Assembly: GCA_014529385.2 (NCBI GenBank)
Contig: CM043950.1
Span: 68,504,935 to 68,568,934, forward strand
Length of the DNA: 64,000 nt
Reading direction: 5' to 3'
Source of the DNA: Adiantum capillus-veneris
Lineage: Eukaryota; Streptophyta; Polypodiopsida; Polypodiales; Pteridaceae
A model generated the notes under the pieces. That model was not told the origin of the DNA and did no database searches. It saw nothing but the letters and a program-made list of their open reading frames with translations. Below, piece by piece: positions 44,870 through 55,113 of this stretch (positions are counted from its first letter, which is position 1; the number at the start of each line of letters is the position of its first letter). Made by a program: the position numbers and the translations under genes.

Positions 44870-45545
44870 GTTGGACATCCTTGAGATTGAGGATGTTGGA
44901 CATCCTTGAGATTGAGGATGTTGTCTATATTCTCATTTGTCTCAAATGGGGATAGCTTGCAGGTATTTGTCATCATTGTGGGAGAGTTTGGTACTTCTCA
45001 AATAATTGTCCCACCTTGATAGTAACCAATGCCGGCCTCATCCTTTGTACCTAGGAAGTGAGCATATGGTTCCCATGGAACATATTTTTGGTAAATCGGT
45101 TTCCACAACAATTCGAGGTCACAACCCCCACACACCCTCTCCTGGTCATACACCTATCTCTTATGCTCAACATCCAAGAGTCAAACCAACAACAAAATCT
45201 GAGTCTAAAACCATGCTACATATAGGAAACCAAGCCTCATTAGTGAAACCTTTCAAACGGATTGATAAAGGGAAATGACCAATTGACAATGATGGGTTTC
45301 AGATCGCTAAACTAGCATTTAATGCTAGGAATGCTCATACAACCTATGTCTTTCCCACAATATACAATGTATTACATGACATCCCCTCCCCTAAAACACT
45401 AGCTACCATTGACTCCGTGGTCAGTAGCTTCAAGCCACCCAAGATAATTGATCATTCGGCCATTAATTTAGAAGTTACTATGAATGAAGAAAAGAGGACA
45501 TTGTATCCAAGAAGTCTAAGGTATCTTGAGAATAGTGAATAAGGT
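44870..45545 (+). pseudogene. LINE ORF1 remnant A
   Basis: In one broken frame: LEIEDVVYILICLKWG, then LAGICHHCGRVWYFSNNCP, a CCHC knuckle, then KRIDKGK, DNDGFQIAKLAFNARNAH and IPSPKTLATIDSVVSSFK. Every block has a partner in remnant B (LEIDLETIGRLVTYLKWEKL; LAGACFHCG; RNLDKGKRVVDTNGF; MPSLETLAAIETIVENHD), so both come from the same plant L1-like ORF1 family (DUF4283/zf-CCHC_4 type). A 25-bp tandem duplication (GGACATCCTTGAGATTGAGG plus ATGTT) lies at about 44874-44923. Confidence 0.65.
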
Positions 45546-45559
45546 AGCCTGAGAACATA

Positions 45560-45781
45560 CATTGTAGAAGAATGTCTCATCTAGCATGATTACATAGTTG
45601 GGATAAAGGCCCTTGTTTGTAGGGTTGAGTTCTTATTGAGATATTAATTCCCACAAGTGAGACTCCTACCGTCTTCAATTGCATTTAAAAAAAGGAAGAA
45701 AAAGGGGAGGGCAAGAAGAGGGAGAAAAAGCGTGAGGAGAAATTGAAAAGAGAGACAAATGCTAGTTAATAGAGAGAAGAA

Positions 45782-45817
<36 letters not shown>

Positions 45818-45960
45818 GAGATGTTGAGGGGATTAGGGTTTTTCTTTAAGGTCGCGTGTAAGCATGGTGAGCTATGGGCTTTGACATCCAGCCAGTTCCT
45901 CTAGTGTAAAGGCATCATCACCACGTCCTAACTCATCATGTCCCTTCTTGTTCCATTGAA
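45560..45960. other. No gene seen; GA-rich
   Basis: Purine-rich sequence with a GA microsatellite near 45788-45812, leading into the second LINE remnant. Confidence 0.5.
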
Positions 45961-45962
45961 CT

Positions 45963-47254
45963 ATGGCTTCCCTTCCCCACGCTTTTCAACTCAACCCCAA
46001 CATTGCGGTGGGTCATGCAGTATTAGGTAAGGGGTCGAAGGATTTCAACCCTCAAGTCATGGCTAACATCCTTAAGGATGCCCTCACTCCTAAATCGGAG
46101 ATTATGGGTGAGAAAAAAGTTTGCTTAAGCTTTTCTATAGTCTGGTCGCAGCTCTCGATCTTCCGTGAGCAAGTTGTGGTTCTTTTTTTGCTAGAAAGCT
46201 ACCTGACCTAGCTACTATAGCTATTGAGATAGATGTTGGATTCAAACGTTCTGTAGTAGCATACAAAATGTTTAACTCAAGGTTGGGGCTATCCAAGATC
46301 CTTTTCTTCAAGTCTGAAGACAAAATGGCTTTGCTTATTGCTCTTAATGTAATCTTGTGTGGCCAACTGGTGCATATTATTCCATGGCAGCTAATTAAGC
46401 TGATAAAGGAAGAGATGCTTACTAAATTTCTGGATTGGGTTGACTTTATGGATCTTCCTATGTTTCTATGGCTATGCATTGGGGAACTAACAGCATCCTT
46501 GGGGAAAGTGTTGACATTCTCCCCAACTATACATTGTCCAAATAGAAATAAAGCTTGTGTGCTGTGGAAAACCGATCAGAAATTCCCAGAGACATTGGAG
46601 ATTGATTTAGAGACAATTGGAAGGCTCGTCACTTACCTCAAATGGGAGAAACTAGCCGGAGCTTGCTTTCATTGTGGAACTTTAGGGAGTTTCTAAAAAA
46701 AATATCATATGATAAGTAAGGCACTTGACCTAATCCCATCATACCTAGGGAGAAAAACTTTGGTACCTAAAGAGAAGACCTATGGTAAAACCCTAACCAA
46801 AGGGGATCAAAACATGTAATGTGGCTCCTTCTGAAGTGATGCCACCTACTCCTTCATATGCAAGGACACCAGGCGCAAGAGCTCCCTCCAATCCAAGAAT
46901 TCTCTTCAAGCCTACCACAAGGGGTATTAATGGGGCTTCATCTTCTCATGCTCAAAGAAACCTAGATAAAGGGAAAAGGGTTGTAGATACTAATGGGTTT
47001 ATCCCTTCTAGGAAAACCTTTAAATCTAAAAAGGCTTTTGATCTAGTTAATCATCTCAAAACTTCTACAAATTTCTTATGGAGGATATGCCCTCTCTTGA
47101 AACTCTTGCAGCTATTGAGACTATAGTTGAAAATCATGATTCCAGTAAAATGGAAAAAAATCATTTGGATGAGAGTATTGTTAATGGAATACAACTAGAG
47201 GTGCACATGCAAGATAATGATAGTGATGATGGGGGTAACCCAGGTAGTTCATAA
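45963..47254 (+). pseudogene. LINE ORF1 remnant B (nucleic-acid-binding protein)
   Basis: The frame starts MASLPHAFQLNPNIAVGHAV at 45963. It then passes, with frame changes, through FKRSVVAYKMFNSRLGLSKI-like sequence and CGQLVHIIPWQLIKLIKEEM, to LKWEKLAGACFHCGTLGSF, an incomplete zinc knuckle. The C-terminal tail (46821-47254) is rich in Ser, Pro and Lys and ends DDGGNPGSS with TAA at 47252. This order (DUF4283-like fold, single knuckle, basic tail) is that of plant L1 ORF1 proteins, which bind the LINE RNA. ORF2 begins nine bases downstream. Confidence 0.7.
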
Positions 47255-47262
47255 TACTCGTC

Positions 47263-48105
47263 GATGAAGCTCTCCACCTTTAATGTAAGGGGATTGAACG
47301 GCCTTACTCGTCTGTATTCTTTAACAAGTGGTTGCTATCCTCTTCCATTGATGTTTTTTTTGTTCAAGAACATAAAAAGCATGATAGACCTAGAAAAGTT
47401 TTTCATTATAGGGGAATGTAGTGCTTCTATGGTGGAACACATGTTGGTTACTCTGGTGTTTTGACTTGTATTAAAACCTTTTTAAACCCTCAATGGTTGT
47501 TGGATCACCTTAGTGGAAGATGCTCAATTTTTTCAGTAGACATTGAATGGGGCCAAAAAACTATTTTTGAAATTTTATGTCTACACACACAATAATCATA
47601 AGCTTAGAAAAGAGCTTTGGGCATGGTTGTCTTCCCTAAACCTTCATGTAGCCATTGTTGGAGGGGATTTCAATATGGTCTGCAATAGTTGAGATACTAC
47701 TTCTCCTGCTACTATTATTTCCGAATTGGAGTCACATGTCTGGGATGTGTTTAACAGATGGTACATGGATTGATGCAAGACAAGTGAATGATCTAACCCA
47801 CCTTGGGTTCACCTTCTATTCACAATTTCATTCCTCTTCATGGTCTAGGTTGGATAGAATATACTTTATTGGTTCTAAATGGTTAACTGCTTCAACCCAA
47901 ATGCATATGGAAGTTCAAATGTCTTTAGCTAATCATTTTCCTTTGACATTGTGTTTAGATAATGTTGATATTCAAACTTTCAAGCAAGTTGGTGTATTTG
48001 GGTATTTTTTGTTAAGGTCATGAGTAAATTGGGCTTTGGGAATAAAATTGCATCTAGTATTTTGTTGTTGGGGATGTGAGAAACATCTAAAATACTAGTT
48101 AATAA
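47263..48105 (+). pseudogene. LINE ORF2 endonuclease, truncated
   Basis: Starts MKLSTFNVRGLNGLTR, the N-x-RGL start of the apurinic-type endonuclease. Near 47660 it has VGGDFNMVCN with the catalytic D and N, followed by ELESHVWDVFNRWYMD and, in another frame, DARQVNDLTHLGFTF, SWSRLDRIYF and ANHFPLTL, where the final motif corresponds to the S-D-H-x-P active site (here A-N-H). Frameshifts occur at about 47340, 47470 and 47690. The reverse transcriptase is absent. The sequence ends at the CACTA terminus at 48106, so CACTA copy 2 may have landed in the LINE. Confidence 0.75.
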
Positions 48106-48380
48106 CACTACAAGAGGTTGTGTGCACTTGTGACGTTTTTAACGACGGAAATACATTGGGGTTTTATACTCCCTGGCGTCGCTAAGATCGTCGCTACTAG
48201 CGTCGATATGGGAACGTTGCTATAAGCGTCACTATATGCGTTGCTATCACCGTTGCTTTATAGTGTTGCATATAGTGATGCTAATAGCGATGCTTACACG
48301 CTACCTATAGCGATGCTTATAGCGACGTTACAGAGCCTTATATAGCGACACTTATAGCGACACCCGAGAGTAAAAAATTT
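48106..48380 (-). repeat. CACTA 3' terminus and subterminal repeats
   Basis: CACTACAAGAGG at the edge, then about a dozen variants of GCGTCGCTA, TAGCGACGCTTATAGCGACA and similar over 200 bases, in both orientations. They are candidate transposase-binding sites. The 3 bases before the terminus are TAA. Confidence 0.88.
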
Positions 48381-48812
48381 TGGTGGCAGGGCACTCATCA
48401 CCTATCAACCATATTGAATGTTTCAATAATAGAGTAAACCTAACTGAATTGAAGATGGGCCCAGATTCACCTTTGAAAGAAAGTACAAGCTTAGGTATAG
48501 ACCCAAAGTAGTCACCCAAAAGACAATATAACCATTAACTCCATCATCCATAGTATTGTTTGCAGAATAAAGATACGAAACTGACAAAAGTAAATTGATG
48601 AAAGTAAATCAATGAAAATTGTACACATCATAGGCAAATTCACTTGATTGTTAAGCTTTGCAAATGTAATAGCTACCACACCATTGTCATTATTGAGAAA
48701 ATATACATGGTTTTCCAATAGTTGCAAAAAGACGTATACACGTCATCTCATGATACACATGCTATGACAAAAGGAAACTAATGCTATCTAGCTACAGATA
48801 GACTGATGTCGT
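48381..48812. other. CACTA 3' interior, no coding signal
   Basis: Untranslated sequence between the subterminal repeats and the second CACTA gene, with no recognisable motif. Confidence 0.5.
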
Positions 48813-50050
48813 CTAATCAGACGTCTCATTGCGTCCAAGCGGCATATCTGTCGGATTCTGCAAAAAAAAACAATAAGACAGCTTTCTGTAAGTATAAACA
48901 TATAATTTACAAACCAATACAACAAATAGAAAAGTGTAAACCCTAATACTAACTATGCCGCCGCAAGAACTCAGAATGTCCATCAAGACGCTTAAGCCCT
49001 TCCTGCCTGCGTACTCGTGCTCGTACAATGTGGGGTCACGTCCTGTCATATCGACCACTGTTCAAAACATACAAAGTATCCATTATGTTAGAATTAAAAA
49101 GTACACATAGATGTAACTACCAAACCTAAAGACAATGCGAAAACACTTACAAAATCGGCCTCAAATGATGTCCACCCGCCGCTCCCCAAGTGGTGCGCTT
49201 TGGCTGCCTCCTTTTGTTGGTTCCACTTGTCAGGATTCTCGCGTGCTGCTTGCATCGCATTCGTCCAATCTTCTTTGGCCAGCCAATCTGGTCTGTTCCA
49301 CCCATGCTTTATTGCTTTTTTCACTTTAGAATGCTTGTGCTTGCAGTATTTGCGCATTCAAAACTCGTCATGCAACATGCTGATGATGTTATCTTTTAAT
49401 TCACTTGATACTTCACTCCAGGTGTTTAGTATGTAGTGTCTAAACACCTGAGAGCAAAGACCGTGCATGCACGAGATCACCTTCTTGCCTTCATCATCTA
49501 AGATGATGTCGCTGCTGAAGTTGACAGAGTAAGGCAAGCCCTCTCGCCTATGACGTGTGAACTTGGGTGTCCCGGTAGGGGTCTCTAGCGGTGTGTCGAT
49601 GGGGGTACGGATGTCAGGTGTCTCCACTAGAGTTTGGGCCTCGAAGCGAGAAGTGTCGACTGAGGTGACTCCTGGAGGAGTAGGTAGTGGTGTGTAGCAA
49701 GGAACGATCGTCAGCCGCGCAAAACCTGGCATAGATAGCGATGTCGTGGCTGGTGTGGTGGTGGGCAAAGAAGGGAAAGGTAAAGAGCCTCGTGGAACAT
49801 GAGGCGGTGTCGAGGCATTAGCGGCGGCATCCCCCCAACAACCGCCGCCGCCATCACTAGAGCGTCGGTGCCTAGACGAGTGTGAAGATTGTCTTGTCGA
49901 CAACGAAGCTTCGGAGCATGCTGAATGCTCTGAAACAGAGGGAGACGCTGAAGGAGTAGAACGATGTGATGGTGCTCCAGAGCGATGATGATCCTTGTAC
50001 CACTGCCTCTATCGGGGTGACAAAGAAGAAAGCAACTCATCATTATCCAT
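48813..50050 (-). pseudogene. CACTA second gene, TNPA-type (Transposase_24/Ptta-like)
   Basis: An ATG at 50048-50050 opens MDNDELLSSLSPR, then a stop at 50009-50011, then a Ser/His/Pro-rich N-terminus (SSHSSRHRRSSDGGGGC). From about 49540 it reads RHRREGLPYSVNFSSDIILD, VISCMHGLCSQVFRHYILNT and WSEVSSELKDNII. After an in-frame TGA at 49358-49360 it continues MRKYCKHKHSKVKKAIKHG, LAKEDWTNAMQAARENPDKW and NQQKEAAKAHH. An intron-like gap then leads to TGRDPTLYEHEYAGRKG (49058-48990). This is the arrangement of plant Ptta/En/Spm proteins that bind the subterminal repeats. Two stops make it non-functional as read. Confidence 0.75.
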
Positions 50051-50230
50051 ACTTGCATTAAACACACGAACAATTAATCTTAATATTGAATGGAGAAGAA
50101 AACATGGATAAGGAGAGAGAGAGAGAGAGAGAGAGAGGACTCATAAAGAGGGAGGGATTCTTGTGTAGAGAGATTCCTCTGAAGTTCTTGTGAATTTGTC
50201 TCCCGTGTGCATTCTACATATCTTGTAAAA

Positions 50231-50491
50231 GCACTGCGCTCAGGGTGCGATGGAGACTGAGGCTACACAATCGTGAAGGAGGTGATCCATCTCTGCTCAT
50301 AGATGCTGCTCATCCCTCCACTAGATCTAGTGATCAGGTGAAAGAGACACTAAGAATCACTACTGCTTCGTAGCGTCTCTTTCATCCGATCAACTAGACC
50401 TAGTGGAGGGGTGAGCAGCATCTATGAGCAGAGGAGGATCGCCTCCTTTGCGATTGGAGCCTCAGTCTCCATCGCACTTAGAGCGCAGTGC
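50231..50491. repeat. Long inverted repeat (foldback hairpin), arms about 118 bp
   Basis: Left arm 50231-50348 pairs with right arm 50375-50491: GCACTGCGCT with AGCGCAGTGC at the base, ATGGAGACTGAGGCT with AGCCTCAGTCTCCAT, CTCTGCTCATAGATGCTGCT with its complement, and AAAGAGAC with GTCTCTTT at the tip. The loop is 26 bases. Perhaps 85-90% of positions pair. It lies between the two CACTA genes. It could be a foldback or MITE-type insertion, or part of the CACTA intergenic region. A transcript would form a long hairpin able to feed small-RNA pathways. Confidence 0.85.
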
Positions 50492-50657
50492 TCCTGGGCG
50501 AGGAGTGTCCCTGCTTGTGAGAACATACCTGGAGCATACGTACCTGGAGTGGACGCAATGACAATTAAACACAATTTAAATTTCTCAAGTATAGCCACGT
50601 GAATATAATATATATTATAAAACGGAGCAAAATTGTTCAAATACAATGTTTATGGCT

Positions 50658-51330
50658 TTAAGAGGTCTCTCTCTCATCCTCGCATAGCTCAACATAGCTC
50701 CCTTTATCTATATAGAGCTCTCTGTTTAGGCAGATGTCCTCCGTTTCAATTTGTAGATCCTCTACATGCACCCCATAGAGAGTAGCAGCTTGATGTTTGT
50801 CTTTCACCGCCTCAGAAACTTCTGACTGAGCATCTTCTCCAATCTCCTCCATCGATGCCGCTATGATTGGCACATGGTATCCCTCATAGGTCCGTGCACT
50901 ATGAGGGGCTACCTCTATGACGTACCACCAGTTTGATGCAGACTTTGTAGGATGAAATATCACCTGCCAAAGCCACATAACTTACATGAGAGCTTCCAAG
51001 CACATAACTTACTTGTTCACAATGCTCGGGTAGTACGAAAGTGTCTCTTAGGTTGGTCCATTTTTTAGTTGAATCCACTTCAAGGAAACCAGACTCTCCT
51101 CTGCGCACAGTAGCGTTGCGACCCTCCATGTTTATCTTGAACCATTGCACGTTGAACAAGTCGACAAAAAATCCTCTATAATCGATCCTCAAAATCTCTT
51201 GAAGCATGCTAAAGTAAGTGAGTTCCACCACCACAGGATCTGCATTAGAGGACCGTCGTCGACTAGACTGTTCAAATATTGCCGTGATTCCACAATCTTG
51301 AGTAAAACGCTTTTTGTTGATTCGTTCCAC
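50658..51330 (-). CDS. CACTA transposase, DUF4216 region
   Basis: From 51330 the frame reads RFTQDCGITAIFEQSSRRRS, VVELTYFSMLQEILRIDYRG, DLFNVQWFKINMEG, FLEVDSTKKWTNLRDTFVLP and HCEQVSYV. This matches DUF4216: a strand-rich block with the 'Y.G....I.ELDY.....V.LF.C.WF' pattern and QV.YV end. The next segment (50978-50658) adds KSASNWWYVIEVAPHSAR and an acidic tail (EDICLNREL, YVELCEDERETS). A short intron lies near 50980-51010. This is the C-terminal part of the TNPD-type transposase. Confidence 0.82.
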
Positions 51331-51405
51331 CCTAAAATGTTGACCTTTACACCATGCTGTTGTGTATGACTTATACTACAACCAGCAAAGATTATGAGTG
51401 TCCGT

Positions 51406-52661
51406 TCAAACATTTAGAAAGTCACTAGTCATACGTTGCAAACTTACCTTGGTCGCGCAACCCCGAGAGTACTCCCACTCCTCCTTAGTCACTTCTTCAC
51501 CGCACTGTTGTGCACTTTTCAACTGGTTGTGCAACCATCTTAAGCTCATGAATGTTGGTAGGCTCTCCAGACCCGCCGGACAATGCATCGGTGGTCGTCT
51601 TCCCTTCTCCAAACAATTTGTGCCCTTTGTTGCTCTTGCTTTGCATCCTTGTATTGTGAAATCCACTTTTGCATCACTGAATTGTGAAGCATGCAAAATC
51701 GATTGATTTTAGCCTCTAGATCTTATGTCATCTTCTTCTCAACACCGAGATTGCACATGAAACTCCCAGATATGCGCTCATCATCTATGGTTCTCCATAG
51801 CGTGTCCCGAGCTTTATCAAATCCGTCTAGTCACTCTCCAATGTAAACTAGAGACTCTGATACCAGCCAACCTTCTGACATGCTACCCTCCGAACGTTCC
51901 TTCTAACGCACATATCCCTTAAGTGTTCTCATGAAACGTTCTAAAAAGAATATCCATCTGGAATGTATTGTGCCAGCTATTTCCACCTCATCAACTATGT
52001 GAACAAGAAGATCCACCTAAAAGGTTAGCATGGTAGTAGGAAAGTGTTTCTCAAACATGCACACAACCTCTACAACATTTATTTTGGTGAGTGGTATGGA
52101 GTCTACATTGATCTCCTATTCTAAGATCCATTGCACCAACTTCGCAAGTTTGTAGATTGTGTTACGGATGCCAGGAGACAAACTTCCCTCAATGGCCACT
52201 TGTAAAATAAACTGCAAAACACGTCTAGCAATGATATTAAAGTCCACACACAAATTTATTACACAATTACCACTATGATATATTCCACTTCAGACATACC
52301 TAACACATTTTATGCCAGTCGTGTGACTTCAAATTTGTAATCTTTCCTTCTTTAGTGAAACATATTCGGAGCGAGTGCATTACACCAGTGGGGGTCCGCA
52401 TAGATCAAACGATCTCTTTTAGTTTGCATTCTTGGGCTCCTATGAAAACCCATGGCGCTTTAGGGAGTTTGATTGATCCATCGGATGCTCTCTGCAGCCA
52501 ATATTGCTCCATACGATCCACATTTCTAAGGTCAACCCTGGCTCCCAAACTATCTTTCTTACCGATCAGATGGTCCCATAGCAGATTACCCACATTCTTT
52601 AATATGTGCAAATTGGATCCAGCAAGTGATTGATCATAAGTCGGGGCCAATATGGTAACTC
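51406..52661 (-). pseudogene. CACTA transposase copy 2: Transposase_21 end, DUF4218 and linker, broken by Gypsy insertion
   Basis: The stretch 52661-52405 reads SLAGSNLHILKNVGNLLWDH, KKDSLGARVDLRNVDRMEQY and SDGSIKLPKAPWVF, the part of Transposase_21 after the D-x-MH motif, cut at 52661 by the Gypsy element. Sequence at 52260-51740 is the DUF4218 equivalent of copy 1 positions 1-450 with several stops. The linker 51696-51406 has CIVKGRRPPMHCPAGLESLP-like sequence and WEYSRGCATKVSLQ. Similarity to copy 1 is near 90% by eye. Confidence 0.8.
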
Positions 52662-52665
52662 GTAC
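52662..52665. repeat. Target-site duplication GTAC, left copy
   Basis: GTAC at 52662-52665 and again at 61988-61991 flanks the 9.3-kb Gypsy element. Copy 1 has a single uninterrupted CTCGTACCAT at the same site (about 899-908), which confirms the duplication. Confidence 0.95.
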
Positions 52666-53986
52666 TGATGGGGGCTTTTCACAAGCCAAGCTCCCATACC
52701 CCTCTTCTCTCGTCCCCACCCCATGAAAACCCCTCTTAGGGAGGGAGTGATAAAAAGCATTGGAAAAAGTAAGAAAAAAATAAGGTATGATTATGTAAAT
52801 ATATAAGAAAGGTAGAATAGGCCACCTCATGCCTGCAGGGTAGCCCATCCCCACCTTGCCTCCTTTTTCTTCACTGTTGCCCCGCTGGGTGTCCCTTTTC
52901 CTCTCCTCCACTCAAAAGGTCAACCCCCTCTCTCTTCCCCTTGTCCTTTCTCCTTTCTCTCTCCCCTCAAGCTACCCCACCTCTCACCAATAATGCATTA
53001 TAACTCACCAATAATGCACCCTAACTCACATGCAACTTACCCTATCTTCCAAAATAGTATACCCCACCCCCTCTTTCTCTCTCCTATCATATCCCATGAC
53101 CCAAATACCCCCCTCTCTCTCTAAAGGGCGCCATGTCTCTTGTCTTGTAGCTAAATAACCTCCCCCACACTCACACACACTCAGTTTCACTGAAAAAGGT
53201 GCCCACAGACCCATCCCCACCCTGTGGTTACCTGATTCTTCTTGTGTTCACACACATTTGCACACAGATTCACCTCTGAACACACTCCCCTCTCTCCCCT
53301 CTTGTAATTACTTTATTCTCCATGTCACCTCTCACTTTTTTTCATCAACCCATCTCTCTCTCTTAGTCTCTCTCTCATGAGACTGCTGTTCTGGCACATA
53401 TACACACAGCCAGACAAGTGGGGCCCACAGTCACATGGCCTATGTAGATAATGATTTCTTCATTTCTAAATTCTAGAATTCCTCCCCCTTCCTCCCCTAT
53501 ATAAAGAGGGGTCACCATCACACTAAACACACACACACAACATCACCAAAGAACACACTATGCACTATGTGTGCCTAGTGCACACACACACACACCCACA
53601 CCATCACGATCACTGCAATCACCATGCTTGTCTTGAGCATGACCTCTACACCCTTGGCTATGGAAGATGAAGGGCGACTAAATGAAGGATGATGGCCATA
53701 ATCCTCGTGCGAGTCTTCGCCATCAACTCCCACCTATCCGCCATGTGCTCTACCACTCTCTCCCTTCTCATTCCCCTACCCTATGCTCCCCATTTCATCA
53801 CCTAATTCTCTCTAAATAAAGCTTGAGGTTTTGTGAGTATGTTTTCTTGCAATGTTTTGCCCATGTGAGGTGTGCGGAATCGCCACCTAGTCTTGTGTTT
53901 TGGAGTGAGCTTGTGTATGTGTGAAGGGTGTGCGGATTCGCCATCCTTTTGTGGTGCCTAAGTACTAAGCCGCTATACCCCCTCCC

Positions 53987-54049
<63 letters not shown>

Positions 54050-54255
54050 CTCATTCTCTTTCCTCTTCATCATTACTCCCAAGCATCCATCTCTCTTGGA
54101 TGAAAACTTTGTTATGGTGGTGTGTTGTTTGCGTCCTAGCCGCTGAAGCTAGGTGGTGCCCCCTGTTTGCTTTACCATGACAGGCTCGAAGCGCGCCATT
54201 CGGTCCCCGGTGTTTTAGAAGCCGTCGGGGTTCGGGGTTCGCTTTGCTCCCGTCA
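52666..54255 (+). repeat. 5' LTR of the 9.3-kb element
   Basis: Starts TGATGGGGGC and ends CTCCCGTCA. TATATAAA at 53498-53505 is the TATA box. A (CT)n tract of about 55 bp occupies 53990-54045, in the transcribed region. Confidence 0.95.
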
Positions 54256-55113
54256 TTTGGTGCCCCCACTGAGGATCTTTTCATGAAACCCTTTAGTTTA
54301 CAAGACTGAAACCCCTAAACTATTGTGAATGGATGAATGGCTAGCAGGATTTGCTAATTGGACGACAGAAGAAGAAGAGCTCCAAGCACAACTAGACGAA
54401 CTCCGCATCTCCATCGAAGCTCGAGTGCCAGGCGTAACGGTAATCGATTTGCAGTGGGAGAGTCAACCAACACGCCAAACCCAGTGGATATACATAGGCC
54501 AAGTGCCAAGAAGAAGAAGGAGAAGGTCGAAACCATGTCCGCAACCTACAACCAACCCACAACAACAAAATGGAAGGAGCTCTACACAATAGAGGATCAA
54601 CACTATTCTACTTTGAGAATCGGGTAACTCAAGTCACCGAGGTAATTATCACAGTCAGTTTTCAAGTCGCACCTGATGCTGCAGCACAGATAACGGAATC
54701 ATTGGCTCACACTCTCACTAGAGAAACTAGGGATCTACTGAGTTTGTTTCAGGAAAGAACACCACCCTCTCCCACAAGCTTGGACAGTGACTAAGCACCT
54801 CTAAGCTTCACATGAATCAGTACAACCTACCTCAAGACAGATCACACATACCAACACGTGTACGCTCAATCAAGGTAATACTGGATTTGAAGGCTCACTA
54901 CCAGCACATCATTGACACCATGCTGGGTGGGGAGCGATTTTTTGAGGTTCTAGCATCAGATCAACCATTTTTCCTACCTTTGGTACAAGGCAATGTACCG
55001 TTTGAAGTTTTAATCTATGTCCTAGTATAAGAGGGTATACACGCCTCCTTGTAAAGAAGAAAAAAACTTTTGCAAGTTAAGCAGTGTGTCTTTCTAGCTC
55101 TCTCTCAATAATC
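54256..55113 (+). other. Leader with several short ORFs
   Basis: Open frames of 87 (54329), 89 (54358), 74 (54570) and 72 codons (54812) precede gag. The first reads MDEWLAGFANWTTEEEELQA and an Arg-rich end, the last MNQYNLPQDRSHIPTRVRSI. None is recognised. They could act as upstream ORFs, as in other long retroelement leaders, or be chance. Confidence 0.45.
54257..54276 (+). promoter_or_regulatory. Primer-binding-site-like sequence
   Basis: TTGGTGCCCCCACTGAGGAT follows the LTR after one base. TGG at 54258 would pair with a tRNA CCA end. I cannot assign the tRNA. Confidence 0.6.

Noticed and set aside
49094-49436. Plus-strand frames over the TNPA-type gene
   Set aside because: Shadows of the minus-strand gene.
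53026-53220. 64-codon minus-strand frame, repeated at 60757-60951
   Set aside because: Identical because both lie in the LTRs; antisense and low-complexity.
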